Numbered from the stretch's first letter, positions 1 through 9,236 are shown. The stretch: DNA of 64,000 nucleotides from Peribacillus asahii (GCF_003570725.1 NZ_QWVS01000026.1:1-64000); one strand, 5' to 3'. Translations and numbers: made by a program. Notes: generated by a model not told the origin, from the letters alone.

Positions 1-136
1 TCATGGTGGTATGGGGTATGTATCCGATTATCCAATAGAGCGTTTTTATCGTGATGCCCGCATTACTCAAATTTACGAAGGAACAAATGAAATTCAAAGA
101 TTGATTATTTCTAGAAACGTGCTTGATGAAAATTAA
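1..136 (+). CDS. Acyl-CoA dehydrogenase, C-terminal end (partial)
   Basis: The reading frame is open from the window edge and ends at TAA 134-136. The 44 visible residues contain [19 protein letters not shown], the C-terminal signature of acyl-CoA dehydrogenases, in which the arginine and the EGTNEIQ loop help bind FAD and acyl-CoA at the subunit interface. The enzyme introduces the trans-2 double bond in the first step of beta-oxidation. The next intact gene encodes an enoyl-CoA hydratase, which does the following step. The N-terminal and catalytic regions lie outside the window, so chain-length preference cannot be judged. Confidence 0.9.
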   Translation, partial: HGGMGYVSDYPIERFYRDARITQIYEGTNEIQRLIISRNVLDEN

Positions 137-585
137 TATGCCTGTGCTGTGCTAGGTTCTGCGAGTCTCGTTTGGTTTTCAGTTTTAAGCTTGTTGATTC
201 GGTTCGTGGTGCTGAGAAAGTATGTAATATTCATTTTTGCTTCGCAGTTTTAAGAAAATTATCACTTTTGCGAAGGAAGCAGGGTTTTGTGCATCCTTTC
301 CAAGGATATTTGTTGGCATGAAACTTGCAATATTAATAAGTGAGGAGGGATTACATTATTCAATTTTTTATTTACAGAAGCAAGAGTATTTTCAGAAAAG
401 TGATAAAGAAATTTGCCAGACTAGACAAAACGGGACAGAGAAGGGATCACTTTAAGACAGGTGTAGAAGAAGCTAGGCGAAATGGGTGTTAGTGATGCTC
501 GAATTATACGGGACATCTGAAATTCAAAAGAAGATTATTTCTGTCTAATTAAATCGGAAATATCGATAATGAGGAGGAATTCATA
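137..585. other. Intergenic region with no intact gene
   Basis: This 449-bp stretch separates the acyl-CoA dehydrogenase end from the enoyl-CoA hydratase. A 72-codon open frame at 237-455 has no good ribosome site and no recognisable family, so I do not call it. The only interpretable content is the eroded acyl-CoA dehydrogenase tail listed separately at 494-548. The ribosome site GAGGAGG of the next gene lies at its right end. Confidence 0.5.
494..548 (+). pseudogene. Eroded acyl-CoA dehydrogenase C-terminal fragment
   Basis: Translation gives DARI in one frame (494-505) followed, in another frame, by YGTSEIQKKIISV and a stop at 546-548. Together these match the family's DARI...YEGTSEIQ..II tail, with the intervening TQIYE-like segment shortened and a frame change. 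The intact gene at the left edge has the same motif ([15 protein letters not shown]). I infer a remnant of a second acyl-CoA dehydrogenase gene left by deletion or recombination. It cannot encode a working enzyme. Confidence 0.6.
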
Positions 586-1365
586 ATGGTCTATCAAAAT
601 CTATTGCTTGAAAAGGAAAATCAGATTGGCATTATCAAAATTAATCGTCCTGAAGTAAGAAACGCCCTGAATAATCAAACGGTTACGGAAATTTTATTTG
701 CATTGGAAGAGTTAGAGAATGATAAGGAAATAGGAGTTATTGTTTTTACCGGAGTTGGTGATAAGGCATTCGCAGCGGGAGCTGATATTAATCAGCTTAC
801 GACCAGGAAATCAATCGATGCATTCAATAATGGAAGTATGACTGAAGTGTATCGCCGCATTGAAAATAGTAAAAAGGCAACCATCGCTGCTATTAATGGG
901 TTTGCTCTTGGAGGTGGAAGCGAATTAGCAATGAGTTGTGATATTCGGATGGCATCTGAAAATGCAAAATTCGGTTTACCTGAGTTGAATTTATCGGTTA
1001 TCCCAGGTGCTGGAGGGACGCAGCGATTAACGAGAATCATCGGTAAGGGTCGAGCGATGAATATGATTTTAACAGGGGAATTCATTTCCGCGAGTGAGGC
1101 AAAAGCGATTGGTTTAGTGTCAGACGTGGTTCCATTAGAGGAATTGATGGATGCTGTCTGTGAAAAGGCTGAACGAATATTGGCAAAAGGACCGCTTGCT
1201 GTTCAAATGGCCAAGCTTGTTGTTAATCGAGGGTTTGAGGTTGATATGGATACTGGATTACTGATTGAAACCTTAGCCCAAGCCTTTTTGTATGGAACAG
1301 AAGACAAGGTAGAAGGAACGAGAGCTTTTCTTGAAAAAAGACAGGCATCGTTTTCAGGGAGCTAA
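586..1365 (+). CDS. Enoyl-CoA hydratase/isomerase (crotonase family)
   Basis: Probably hydrates trans-2-enoyl-CoA to 3-hydroxyacyl-CoA in beta-oxidation, in the cytoplasm. The 259-residue length is typical of the family. The oxyanion-hole segments are visible at about 63-69 (FAAGADI) and 108-113 (LGGGSE). Both catalytic glutamates of true hydratases are present, E113 and E133 in FGLPE, followed by PGAGGTQRL. The ATG has a strong GAGGAGG site. The gene sits beside an acyl-CoA dehydrogenase and a MaoC hydratase, which supports an acyl-CoA role. The substrate range (short-chain, or a branched catabolic acyl-CoA) cannot be told from sequence. Confidence 0.88.
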   Translation: MVYQNLLLEKENQIGIIKINRPEVRNALNNQTVTEILFALEELENDKEIGVIVFTGVGDKAFAAGADINQLTTRKSIDAFNNGSMTEVYRRIENSKKATIAAINGFALGGGSELAMSCDIRMASENAKFGLPELNLSVIPGAGGTQRLTRIIGKGRAMNMILTGEFISASEAKAIGLVSDVVPLEELMDAVCEKAERILAKGPLAVQMAKLVVNRGFEVDMDTGLLIETLAQAFLYGTEDKVEGTRAFLEKRQASFSGS

Positions 1366-1523
1366 ATGGGGAAACGAATTTTATTCACTTAATCTTCTTT
1401 GTCAGAAGACGAGCCTCAGATGAGTAAAGCAGTGTAGGATTTACGGGCTCCTTTTTTACAAAAAATAAGGCTGAAAAGATTGCAATATATAACTCTTATA
1501 AAAATAAAAGGAGATGTTTACTA

Positions 1524-1940
1524 ATGATAAAAGAACTAACGTACAACGATATTCAAGTAGGAGATATGGAATTTGTCACTAAAACGATTACAGACTCTGA
1601 TATCATTCAATTTGCTAATCTGACTGGTGATTTTAACCCGATTCACATTGATGAGGAGTTTGCTAAGAAAACACCTTTTAAAGAAACAATTGCCCACGGT
1701 CTTTTAACAGGTAGTTTTATTTCTACAGTTATTGGAATGAAGCTCCCTGGAGTGAATTCTATTTATTTGTCCCAAAACTTCAAGTTTACTGCTCCTGTTA
1801 AAATTGGGGATACGATTAAGGCAACTGTTGAGGTAGTAGAAAAAAGGGATGATAAGAAAATTATTAAGTTAAAAACGCAAGTATTGAATCAGCACCAGAA
1901 GGTAGTGGTAGATGGAGAAGCAGTTGTTATGAAACTATAG
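1524..1940 (+). CDS. MaoC-like (R)-specific enoyl-CoA hydratase
   Basis: A 138-residue single hot-dog-fold protein. The hydratase-2 motif is clear: TGDFNPIH with catalytic D36 and H41, followed by AHGLLTG. Family members such as PhaJ hydrate trans-2-enoyl-CoA to the (R)-3-hydroxy product, feeding polyhydroxyalkanoate synthesis or bridging beta-oxidation and other acyl pathways. The start is an ATG after AAAGGAGATG. It lies between the enoyl-CoA hydratase and fadF with room for its own promoter. Hydratase activity is likely. A PHA role is only a possibility, since no PHA synthase is in the window. Confidence 0.82.
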   Translation: MIKELTYNDIQVGDMEFVTKTITDSDIIQFANLTGDFNPIHIDEEFAKKTPFKETIAHGLLTGSFISTVIGMKLPGVNSIYLSQNFKFTAPVKIGDTIKATVEVVEKRDDKKIIKLKTQVLNQHQKVVVDGEAVVMKL

Positions 1941-2006
1941 AAAGAAAGCAAGAAGAAATAGGATAGGGATTCCCTCGTTTAATAGTTCAATCACAGGACA
2001 ACATAA

Positions 2007-2132
2007 TTGTTTTACGTTAGCAAGGATCCAAGATTGGATACATATATCCAACGAAAATGGACAGACGCAAATGAATATCTACGTGATTATGCGGAGGAAT
2101 TCCAGAAAACCATGATTGACATAGGAGTTTAA
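2007..2132 (+). pseudogene. Unidentified truncated coding remnant
   Basis: An open frame runs from 2007 to TAA 2130-2132 and gives a plausible protein tail (WTDANEYLRDYAEEFQKT...). It is closed upstream by an in-frame stop and has no credible start. Its charged, helical composition looks coding, but I do not recognise the family. It lies in the 261-bp gap before fadF and could be another relic in this region of eroded genes. It may equally be chance. Confidence 0.25.
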
Positions 2133-2201
2133 TAGTGCAATGGGAGGAATTCACTTCCTCCTATTTACTTCAAAAGTTTGTCATTGGAGGGACGAGAAAG
2201 A

Positions 2202-4280
2202 ATGTTATCATTGTTGAATTTACTTGTTTTCCTAGCTGTGGCTGGATATGCAGCCTATTTGTTTATCAATCTTGTATACACCCGTTATTTATTTATCAAG
2301 CTTGGCAAAAAAGCTGAGTTTGAACCAAACCTTAAAGAACGAATCAATCTGATATTAATCAACGGTTTTGGTCAGTCCAAATTATTTAAAGACAAGAAAA
2401 GCGGTTTGATGCATCTAGTATTATTTTATACCTTTTTTATCATTCAAATAGGACTCATAGAACTTATCATAAAAGGGTTTATTAAAGGCTATGAATTTCC
2501 TTTTGGTGAGGGGCATAAATATTTCAGTCTTCTGCAGGAGTGGGCTACATTCCTTATGCTGTTGGCTGTTGTATATGGATTTTACCGCCGTTATGGGGAA
2601 AAGTTAAAGCGATTGCAATGGAAGCGTGATGGCAAAGCTGCTTTTGTCTATATCGCTTTATGTACGCTAACCTTATCTATCCTGCTTACACTAGGATTCG
2701 AAGCAATTATGTTAAATCATGAACCGAATCTGGCTTATGCCCCTTTTTCTGGTGCTATTGCGTCATTATTTTCTGGCATCGGATCAACGGCAGGAACTGT
2801 GTTGTTCTACGTATTTTGGTGGGTTCATATGTTAACGGTCTTCACATTTCTGGTGTTTGTCCCACAGTCCAAGCAATTTCATGAGTTATTTGCCATGGTC
2901 AATATCTTTTTTAAGAAGAGCGGACCTGTTGGGAAGTTAAGGAAGATTGATTTTGAGGATGAGACGGCTGAAGAGTTTGGTGTCGGAAAAATTGAGAATT
3001 TTACTCAGCATCAGCTGATTGATCTGTACGCATGTGCAGAATGTGGACGATGCACGAATATGTGCCCTGCTTCAGGAACGGGAAAAACGTTATCTCCAAT
3101 GGATCTGATTGTGAAGATGAGGAATCACTTGACAGAAAAAGGAGCAGCGGTTACTTCTAGAGAACCGTGGATGCCGGCTTTTGCTTTTAAAAGCAAAAAA
3201 GGGAATCAATTAGCTTTAGCTGAGGCCGGGCTTCAAGAAGTAGCAGCAGCGAGCGAAGGTGTGAGTTTAATTGGAGATGTTATTACAGAAGAAGAGATTT
3301 GGGCATGTACGACATGTCGTAACTGTGAAGATCAATGTCCAGTGATGAATGAGCATGTAGATAAAATTATCGATTTACGCCGTTATCTTGTCCTAACAGA
3401 AGGAAAAATGAATTCTGATGCTCAGCGTGCTATCACAAATATCGAACGTCAGGGAAATCCGTGGGGACTTAATCGAAAAGAACGTGGGGATTGGCGTGAA
3501 GGACGCGAGGATATTCATGTTCTAACTGTTAAAGAAATGGAGAAGTCCGGAGAAGAGTTTGAATATTTATTCTTTGTCGGATCCATGGGTTCCTATGATA
3601 ACCGTAGTCAAAAGATTGCCCAGTCATTTGCTCGTATCATGAATGTGGCAGGCATTTCATTTGCTATTCTGGGGAATAAAGAGAAAAACTCAGGTGATAC
3701 ACCAAGAAGACTAGGAAATGAATTTTTATTCCAGGAATTGGCCAATGCCAATATTGAAACATTCCAAAAGCATAATGTGAAGAAAATCGTAACGATGGAT
3801 CCACATGCCTATAATACGTTGAAAAATGAGTACCCAGAATTTGGTCTTGAAGCAGAAGTATATCATCATACAGAATTGTTGGATCAGTGGATCAAAGAAG
3901 GAAAAATAAAATTCACAAAAGAATTAAATGAGGTCATCACTTACCATGACTCCTGTTATTTAGGGCGCTACAATGATGTATACGACCCGCCACGGGAAAT
4001 ATTAAAAGCGATTCCAGGTGTAAAACTTGTTGAAGCTGGCCGCAACCGTGAAAATGCTATGTGCTGTGGAGCTGGCGGTGGTATGATGTGGACGGAAGAG
4101 AATACTGGAACACGTATTAATATTGCAAGAACAGAACAACTTCTTGAGACAAAACCAACAATGATTGGAAGCGGTTGTCCATACTGCTTAACGATGATTA
4201 GTGATGGGGTAAAGGCAAAAGAAGTTGAGGGGACAGTAGAAAACTATGACATCGTTGAAATTTTGGAAAAAGCATTGTGA
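2202..4280 (+). CDS. fadF: FadF-type membrane (Fe-S) oxidoreductase
   Basis: A 692-residue fusion of a heme-b/NarI-like membrane region (helices roughly within residues 1-30, 68-92, 110-128, 145-170 and 195-222) with a heterodisulfide-reductase-like soluble part. Two [4Fe-4S] motifs are seen: CAECGRCTNMCP at 278-289 and CTTCRNCEDQCP at 369-380. CCG-type motifs follow, with HDSCYLGRYN and MCCGAGGG. B. subtilis FadF (YwjF) has this layout and sits next to an acyl-CoA dehydrogenase gene. The likely role is passing electrons from acyl-CoA dehydrogenase/ETF to the membrane quinone pool. I chose ATG 2202, which follows TTGGAGGG, rather than the in-frame TTG at 2178 that overlaps that site. Confidence 0.85.
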   Translation: MLSLLNLLVFLAVAGYAAYLFINLVYTRYLFIKLGKKAEFEPNLKERINLILINGFGQSKLFKDKKSGLMHLVLFYTFFIIQIGLIELIIKGFIKGYEFPFGEGHKYFSLLQEWATFLMLLAVVYGFYRRYGEKLKRLQWKRDGKAAFVYIALCTLTLSILLTLGFEAIMLNHEPNLAYAPFSGAIASLFSGIGSTAGTVLFYVFWWVHMLTVFTFLVFVPQSKQFHELFAMVNIFFKKSGPVGKLRKIDFEDETAEEFGVGKIENFTQHQLIDLYACAECGRCTNMCPASGTGKTLSPMDLIVKMRNHLTEKGAAVTSREPWMPAFAFKSKKGNQLALAEAGLQEVAAASEGVSLIGDVITEEEIWACTTCRNCEDQCPVMNEHVDKIIDLRRYLVLTEGKMNSDAQRAITNIERQGNPWGLNRKERGDWREGREDIHVLTVKEMEKSGEEFEYLFFVGSMGSYDNRSQKIAQSFARIMNVAGISFAILGNKEKNSGDTPRRLGNEFLFQELANANIETFQKHNVKKIVTMDPHAYNTLKNEYPEFGLEAEVYHHTELLDQWIKEGKIKFTKELNEVITYHDSCYLGRYNDVYDPPREILKAIPGVKLVEAGRNRENAMCCGAGGGMMWTEENTGTRINIARTEQLLETKPTMIGSGCPYCLTMISDGVKAKEVEGTVENYDIVEILEKAL

Positions 4281-4324
4281 GTTATAGAATAATAAACTTA
4301 ATTAGCGAGAAAAGAACGTAAAAA

Positions 4325-4369
4325 AATAGATTATGCCAGGGAGTTTCCCGGGTATGATCTATTTTTTTT
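4325..4369 (+). terminator. Terminator after fadF
   Basis: A long hairpin with AATAGATTATGCCAGGGA on the left arm pairs (with wobbles) with the right arm ending ATCTATT, and runs directly into eight Ts. It lies 45 bp after the fadF stop. Confidence 0.9.
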
Positions 4370-4509
4370 ACTATTATATTAAATAATTTCTTACTGACTT
4401 CAGTCTTGAATATCTTTTAACTTGAGGGTCTTTTTTCGTTTTTTTCGTGATATTTATGATTTTAAATGAGATAAATTGATTAATTCAAAGTAAATTAGGA
4501 GGGAGAATT

Positions 4510-5478
4510 ATGAAAGCTATAGTTCAAAACAAATATGGTCCACCTGATATTCTTGAATTAAAAGAGGTCGAAAAACCTATTCCTAAGGATAATCAAGTAC
4601 TAGTAAAAGTTCATGCAGCATCGATGAATTATGGTAACTTGGTTCTTTTGAAAGGGGAACCGTTTTTAGCCCGCTTTGCTTTTGGTCTTCTGAAACCAAA
4701 ATACTTCATACCCGGGGGTGATATAGCAGGTCGGGTGGAAGAGATTGGGACAAACGTTAAGCAGTTTCAACTAGGTGATGAGGTTTTTGGAGACCTATCT
4801 GGTTGTGGTTGGGGTGGTTTTGCCGAATATGTATCGGTTCCTGAAAATGCATTAGTACCAAAACCATCTAATATGTCTTTTGAGGAAGCTGCTGCAGTAC
4901 CTATGGCGGCAGTCACAGCTTTACAGAGTCTACGGGATAAAGGCAAGATTCAAGCTGGGCAAAAGGTTTTGATTTATGATGCCTCTGGCGGTGTGGGAGC
5001 GTTCGCAGTACAGATTGCTAAATCATTCGGGGCCGAGGTAACTGGAGTGTGCAGTACGAGAAATGTAAACATTGTGCAATCAATTGGTGCGGATCATGTT
5101 ATTGATTATATGAAGGAAGATTTTACCGAGAGAACGGAGTGTTATGACCTGATTCTTGCTGCTGATGGATATCAACCGATTTCAGTGTATAAGCGTGCAT
5201 TAAGTCCAAAAGGAACTTTTGTTCACGTCGGAGGTTCCGGAGCTCAAATGTTCCAAGTCATGGTTCTGGGGCCGTGCATTTCAATAACCGGGAGAAAGAA
5301 AATGAGTAGCTTTTTGCAGAGGCCAAACCAAAAAGATCTAGTTGTTATGAAAGAACTTCTTGAGACCGGTAAAGTAAAACCTGTTATTGATAGAGGTTAT
5401 AAGTTGAGTGAAGTTCCCAAAGCTTTCAAGTATTTTGAAGAAGGACATGCTCAAGGAAAAGTCGTCATCACTGTGTGA
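4510..5478 (+). CDS. Quinone-oxidoreductase-like MDR dehydrogenase (zinc-free)
   Basis: A 322-residue medium-chain dehydrogenase/reductase. The N-terminal GroES-like part lacks the GHE and four-cysteine zinc ligands, and the nucleotide site YDASGGVGAFAVQIA lies near residues 157-171, as in the quinone oxidoreductase/enoyl reductase subgroup that uses NADPH. It probably reduces an activated C=C or quinone substrate. ATG 4510 is preceded by TTAGGAGGGAGA. It stands between two terminators as a single-gene unit. The physiological substrate cannot be assigned. Confidence 0.8.
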   Translation: MKAIVQNKYGPPDILELKEVEKPIPKDNQVLVKVHAASMNYGNLVLLKGEPFLARFAFGLLKPKYFIPGGDIAGRVEEIGTNVKQFQLGDEVFGDLSGCGWGGFAEYVSVPENALVPKPSNMSFEEAAAVPMAAVTALQSLRDKGKIQAGQKVLIYDASGGVGAFAVQIAKSFGAEVTGVCSTRNVNIVQSIGADHVIDYMKEDFTERTECYDLILAADGYQPISVYKRALSPKGTFVHVGGSGAQMFQVMVLGPCISITGRKKMSSFLQRPNQKDLVVMKELLETGKVKPVIDRGYKLSEVPKAFKYFEEGHAQGKVVITV

Positions 5479-5524
5479 AGAGTGAATCCGTGTTTTTTGT
5501 TAGTATTAGAGACTGTATATGTCA

Positions 5525-5563
5525 CAAAAAGGCAACTGAACCCTTTCGGTTGTTGCCTTTTTA
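5525..5563 (+). terminator. Terminator after the MDR dehydrogenase
   Basis: The perfect stem AAAAAGGCAAC / GTTGCCTTTTT flanks a short loop that itself contains complementary GAACC...GGTT, and the right arm ends in a T run. Confidence 0.9.
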
Positions 5564-5758
5564 CGTTTTTCGACTGGTATCTTGTAAACTTTCAAATGAG
5601 CAGTTAAAATTTTAGTAGGGTTAATTTGGTTGTTTTTAATATAAATGGATATTAATAGGTCTAATTACTCATATAAACTACTATTCTATTATAAATTGAA
5701 TTCAATCAAATTTCCTCTGATGTTTTTTATAGTACATAACTAAAAAGGAGGAATTTGT

Positions 5759-7756
5759 GTGAGAAGATGGAATAAAGCCTTTCTTTTCATTATTTTGTTA
5801 ACGTTTATGTTTAGTACGTTAATTTGTCCATTGAGCACAAGGGCAAATGCAATTGAAGTTAACAAAGAAGCAAATGTAAACATTGATCGGGGTGAATTAA
5901 CCAAATTTGTGGATGATTTTTTTAGCAATGAACAGGTGCAAAAAAGTGCTCCTGGCGCAGTAGTAACGGTTGTTCAAGGAGATCAAGTTCTTTTAAACAA
6001 AGGCTACGGGTATGCTGATGTTGAGAAAAAAACAGCGGTCAACCCAGATGAAACTCTTTTTCGTGTAGGCTCTGTTACGAAAACCTTTACGGCGATGGCG
6101 CTTTTGCAATTAGTGGATCAAGGTAAAGTGGATTTGGAAGAGGATATCCGAACCTATTTCCCGGAAATCAAATTTAAGAATCCGTTTAAAGAACCCGTTC
6201 GCGTAAAGCATTTAATTTTGCATAACACCGGCTTTGAGCCTCGTGAGGTAAAAATAGACGACATCCACGGAGATTTTGAAACATATTATCCATTAGAAGA
6301 TTATGTTAAGGGGAACTTCCCGCCTGTTATTAGAAAGCCGGGTACATCCTACATGTATGACAACTTTGCATCATTACTCCAAGGTTATCTTATTGAAAAA
6401 GTTACCGGTAAGCGCTATGAAGATTATATGAAAGAAAATGTATTCTCTATTCTTGAAATGAACCATTCTCATACTGTATTTAGTCCGGATTTACTGAAAA
6501 ATCTAGCGACTGGATACGATCCTGTTTTAGGAAAGCCAATTCCTGTTTATAACGTGAAACCTACTAATCTACCAGATGGAGGAATGTTTACGACAGGAGG
6601 GGATATGGCGAAGTTTATGATTGCTCAATTAAACAGTGGGACATATAAAGGCAAGTCAGTATTGAGCGAAAAGAGCATCCAATTAATGCATAAATATCAA
6701 CAAATGATTCATCCGAAATTTCCTGATACTACTTTAGGTTTTGAAGCCCCTTATTCTTTAATTAGCAATGAATACGTTGTTAATAAAGGGGGAGATATCC
6801 CTGGATTCAGCTCCGACGTTTGGCTAGTTCCTAACAAGAAAATAGGTGTTTTCCTTTCCGGTAATATGATGGGCGGTCCGAGATTAGAGTTTTATAACGC
6901 GTTTATGACTAAATTTTTCCCACAGGAAGCACCAAAATATCAATATTTAAAAACCTCAAAAAAGAAACTCGAAAAGTTTGCAGGGTTCTATAGAGATCTA
7001 AGGATTAAGACATTCGTTACAGAAGTGAAATCCGTTGGAAATGGAAAAATACAAATAGCTCATTCCGTTTTAGGGAAAAATACTTTCCGACAAATCGAAC
7101 CGTTAGTGTTTGTCGATAAAAATGGCAAATATCTCATATTCCACGAGACTAAAGGTAAAATAGATTACTTGAAATATGGTGGAGATGTTAGTTACGCTGA
7201 GAAGCGTTCTATTAAACCTTTTAAGGACGTTTCAACAAAAGATCCATATAGCAAATATATCCAAACACTTCAAATCCAAGATGCTCTTGAAGCAAAGAAG
7301 GATGGCACATTTGGTGGAAAAGAATCGATTAAAAGGGCTGAATTTTTAACTGTTTTATTAAAAGCAACGAATATCCAACTATCGAATAACCCTGTTCGTT
7401 TTACAGATATGAAAAATCATAAAGCAAAAGCTGTTGTCCAAACAGCTGTAGAGTATGGGATTGTAACATCTACTTCAAAAACATTTAAGCCAAATGCTGC
7501 AATAACTCGTCAGGAAGCTGCAAGCTATATATATCGGGTGCTTGTCCTAAGCGGAGTCCAGCCAATGGATGCAAAGTTATCTGGCTCCACTGATAAATGG
7601 GCTTTAGACAGTGTTAAAACTATTGTGGCATTGAAATTATATGGACCTGAAATCAAACCGAAAAAAGATGGAACAGTTAATTATCAATCGAAAAAAATCA
7701 TGAAAAGACAAGAAGCTACTGCATTAATTGCCAAAGTTATTAATGTAAACTTATAG
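5759..7756 (+). CDS. Secreted beta-lactamase-family serine hydrolase with SLH domains
   Basis: A 665-residue exported protein. A signal peptide (residues 1-31, basic start, hydrophobic core, ...STRANA) is followed by a class C beta-lactamase/DD-peptidase-like domain. S105-V-T-K108 is the nucleophile motif and Y200-D-N202 the second motif. After a linker of about 100 residues, three SLH repeats (from about residue 485 to 665) should bind pyruvylated cell-wall polymer. It therefore probably acts at the cell surface as an esterase, D-amino-acid peptidase or penicillin-binding enzyme; the family is too broad to choose. The start is GTG after AAAAAGGAGGAATTT. Antibiotic resistance should not be assumed. 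Confidence 0.88.
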   Translation: MRRWNKAFLFIILLTFMFSTLICPLSTRANAIEVNKEANVNIDRGELTKFVDDFFSNEQVQKSAPGAVVTVVQGDQVLLNKGYGYADVEKKTAVNPDETLFRVGSVTKTFTAMALLQLVDQGKVDLEEDIRTYFPEIKFKNPFKEPVRVKHLILHNTGFEPREVKIDDIHGDFETYYPLEDYVKGNFPPVIRKPGTSYMYDNFASLLQGYLIEKVTGKRYEDYMKENVFSILEMNHSHTVFSPDLLKNLATGYDPVLGKPIPVYNVKPTNLPDGGMFTTGGDMAKFMIAQLNSGTYKGKSVLSEKSIQLMHKYQQMIHPKFPDTTLGFEAPYSLISNEYVVNKGGDIPGFSSDVWLVPNKKIGVFLSGNMMGGPRLEFYNAFMTKFFPQEAPKYQYLKTSKKKLEKFAGFYRDLRIKTFVTEVKSVGNGKIQIAHSVLGKNTFRQIEPLVFVDKNGKYLIFHETKGKIDYLKYGGDVSYAEKRSIKPFKDVSTKDPYSKYIQTLQIQDALEAKKDGTFGGKESIKRAEFLTVLLKATNIQLSNNPVRFTDMKNHKAKAVVQTAVEYGIVTSTSKTFKPNAAITRQEAASYIYRVLVLSGVQPMDAKLSGSTDKWALDSVKTIVALKLYGPEIKPKKDGTVNYQSKKIMKRQEATALIAKVINVNL

Positions 7757-7843
7757 AGTATTCTGAAACAAAAACTTCATTCATCTGTTGTGAAATATGT
7801 ATTTCAATAAGAATACGGGTTATAAACATAAGAGCTAAATTTC

Positions 7844-7894
7844 CCTCTTCATTAAAATACAGAATAGATCTATCTATGTACTTTAATGAAGAGG
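7844..7894. repeat. Perfect 13-bp inverted repeat
   Basis: CCTCTTCATTAAA (7844-7856) is repeated inverted as TTTAATGAAGAGG (7882-7894) around a 25-bp loop that contains AGATCTATCT. There is no clean T run, so it is at best a weak or bidirectional terminator, or an mRNA hairpin, between the SLH hydrolase and the next gene. Confidence 0.6.
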
Positions 7895-7983
7895 TTATTA
7901 AATGTAAGCGCGGTAGAAGATAAAATCCTTAAAAATCTAATCTAAAAAGCAGCGAATGATTATTTAAAGTGAGGGGCGAAGTA

Positions 7984-8628
7984 ATGAGTATACAGGGAGT
8001 TATTTTAAGCCTTACTGTTTTGTTATCTGGAACACATATAGATGTTCAAGAGACCCATCCGATAATGAAATTTGAAGAAATAAATGCTCAACAAGTTTCG
8101 GTATCTAGCAAGCTGTCTCCGAAACAAGCTAAGGCTGTCATTGGCAAAAAAGCAACAGCAACAGTTGAGGCTATTAAAAACAAAAATATGAAACAATTAA
8201 AAACTATGATTCATCCTGATAAGGGAGTTAGGTTCTCTCCCTATACGTATGTGGACAAAAAATCTGACCTTGTATTTAAGCCTTCTCAAATAGGAAAGCT
8301 CCCAACCAGCAAGACCGTTTACACATGGGGGGCATACGATGGCTCAGGTAATCCAATTAAGGCGACGTTTAATCAGTACTACCGTAAATTTATTTATGAC
8401 CACGATTATAAAAATATAAAAAAAGTCGGGTATAATCAAACGATAGGGAAAGGAAATACGGTTAACAATATTCGTAAGGTATACCCAAACTCCATTGTGG
8501 TTGAATATTACTTTGGAGGCACTAAGAAATACAGTGGTATGGATTGGTCCAGTTTGAAGCTAGTTTATGAGAAAAAAGGCAGCAAGTGGTACCTTGTAGG
8601 TATTGTTCACGATGAATGGACGATTTAA
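7984..8628 (+). CDS. Hypothetical exported-looking protein
   Basis: A 214-residue protein from ATG 7984, which has GAGGGGCGA upstream; a further in-frame GTG at 7969 overlaps that site. The N terminus is hydrophobic (residues 4-16) and may be a short signal or anchor. The rest is lysine- and tyrosine-rich with predicted beta character. It ends in WSSLKLVYEKKGSKWYLVGI...DEWTI, a pattern I associate with small extracytoplasmic Bacillus proteins whose C-terminal domain is NTF2-like. I do not recognise a named family, and no catalytic motif is evident. Confidence 0.65.
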   Translation: MSIQGVILSLTVLLSGTHIDVQETHPIMKFEEINAQQVSVSSKLSPKQAKAVIGKKATATVEAIKNKNMKQLKTMIHPDKGVRFSPYTYVDKKSDLVFKPSQIGKLPTSKTVYTWGAYDGSGNPIKATFNQYYRKFIYDHDYKNIKKVGYNQTIGKGNTVNNIRKVYPNSIVVEYYFGGTKKYSGMDWSSLKLVYEKKGSKWYLVGIVHDEWTI

Positions 8629-8822
8629 CTATTGGGTAAAAACCCTTCAATACACATGCTTATTATAGTGGTAGGACTCTTAAAATACTCTTTCTTGAAT
8701 CAGAATAGATGGAATGCCTGCTGCGGTGAATGTCGCAGTTTAGTTTAAGTATATTAGAAGCCGATTATTTCAGTAAAAGGAAATCTCTATTTTATCTTTA
8801 TGAATATCTTCCGTTCCGGCAT

Positions 8823-9182
8823 CTAAAGCAGTCTTGTAATATAAGCATTTATGTTCGATGAGTTCCATTGTTTTTTTAGTTCTTCCATCTGTGTTTCTAC
8901 AAGTGCTTTTCTTTCTATAAACATGTCATATCTTTGTTGCAATGTGGAATCCCCATCAGAACACCAATCAATGAAATTTTTAATTTCCTTAATAGACATC
9001 CCTGTGGCTTTCAGACATTCAATCACCTTTAAAGCACCGATATCAGATTCCTTAAACAATCGTGTTCCGCTAGGTGTCCGTTCTACAAAAGGCATAAGCC
9101 CTTCCTTATCGTAGTAACGCAAGGTATATACGGTAAGATTTAGTTCATTTGCCACTTCGCTGATAGAATATGTCTTCATCAT
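8823..9182 (-). CDS. adhR: MerR-family regulator, AdhR-like
   Basis: A 119-residue MerR regulator. The N-terminal winged helix (ISEVANELNLTVYTLRYYDKEGL, roughly residues 6-28) is followed by SGTRLF, a dimerisation coiled coil and a short C terminus without metal-binding cysteine clusters. It is transcribed away from adhA, as adhR lies next to adhA in B. subtilis, where AdhR responds to aldehyde or electrophile stress. The adhA promoter has the 19-bp spacer with dyad that MerR proteins untwist to activate. I therefore infer it controls adhA. Two ATGs in tandem (9180-9182 and 9177-9179 in + coordinates) could both serve; AGAGGAG lies just upstream. Confidence 0.85.
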   Translation of the reverse strand: MMKTYSISEVANELNLTVYTLRYYDKEGLMPFVERTPSGTRLFKESDIGALKVIECLKATGMSIKEIKNFIDWCSDGDSTLQQRYDMFIERKALVETQMEELKKQWNSSNINAYITRLL

Positions 9183-9236
9183 TTATCTCCTCTTTTTATA
9201 GGTGTAGACTTCGAGCCAACTCTATGTTGTAAGGGG

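Noticed and set aside
237-455. 72-codon plus-strand frame
   Set aside because: No ribosome site, low-complexity composition and no family resemblance; lies in eroded intergenic DNA.
792-1085. 97-codon frame antisense to the enoyl-CoA hydratase
   Set aside because: Fully inside a well-supported gene on the other strand, with no start signal; a codon-usage shadow.
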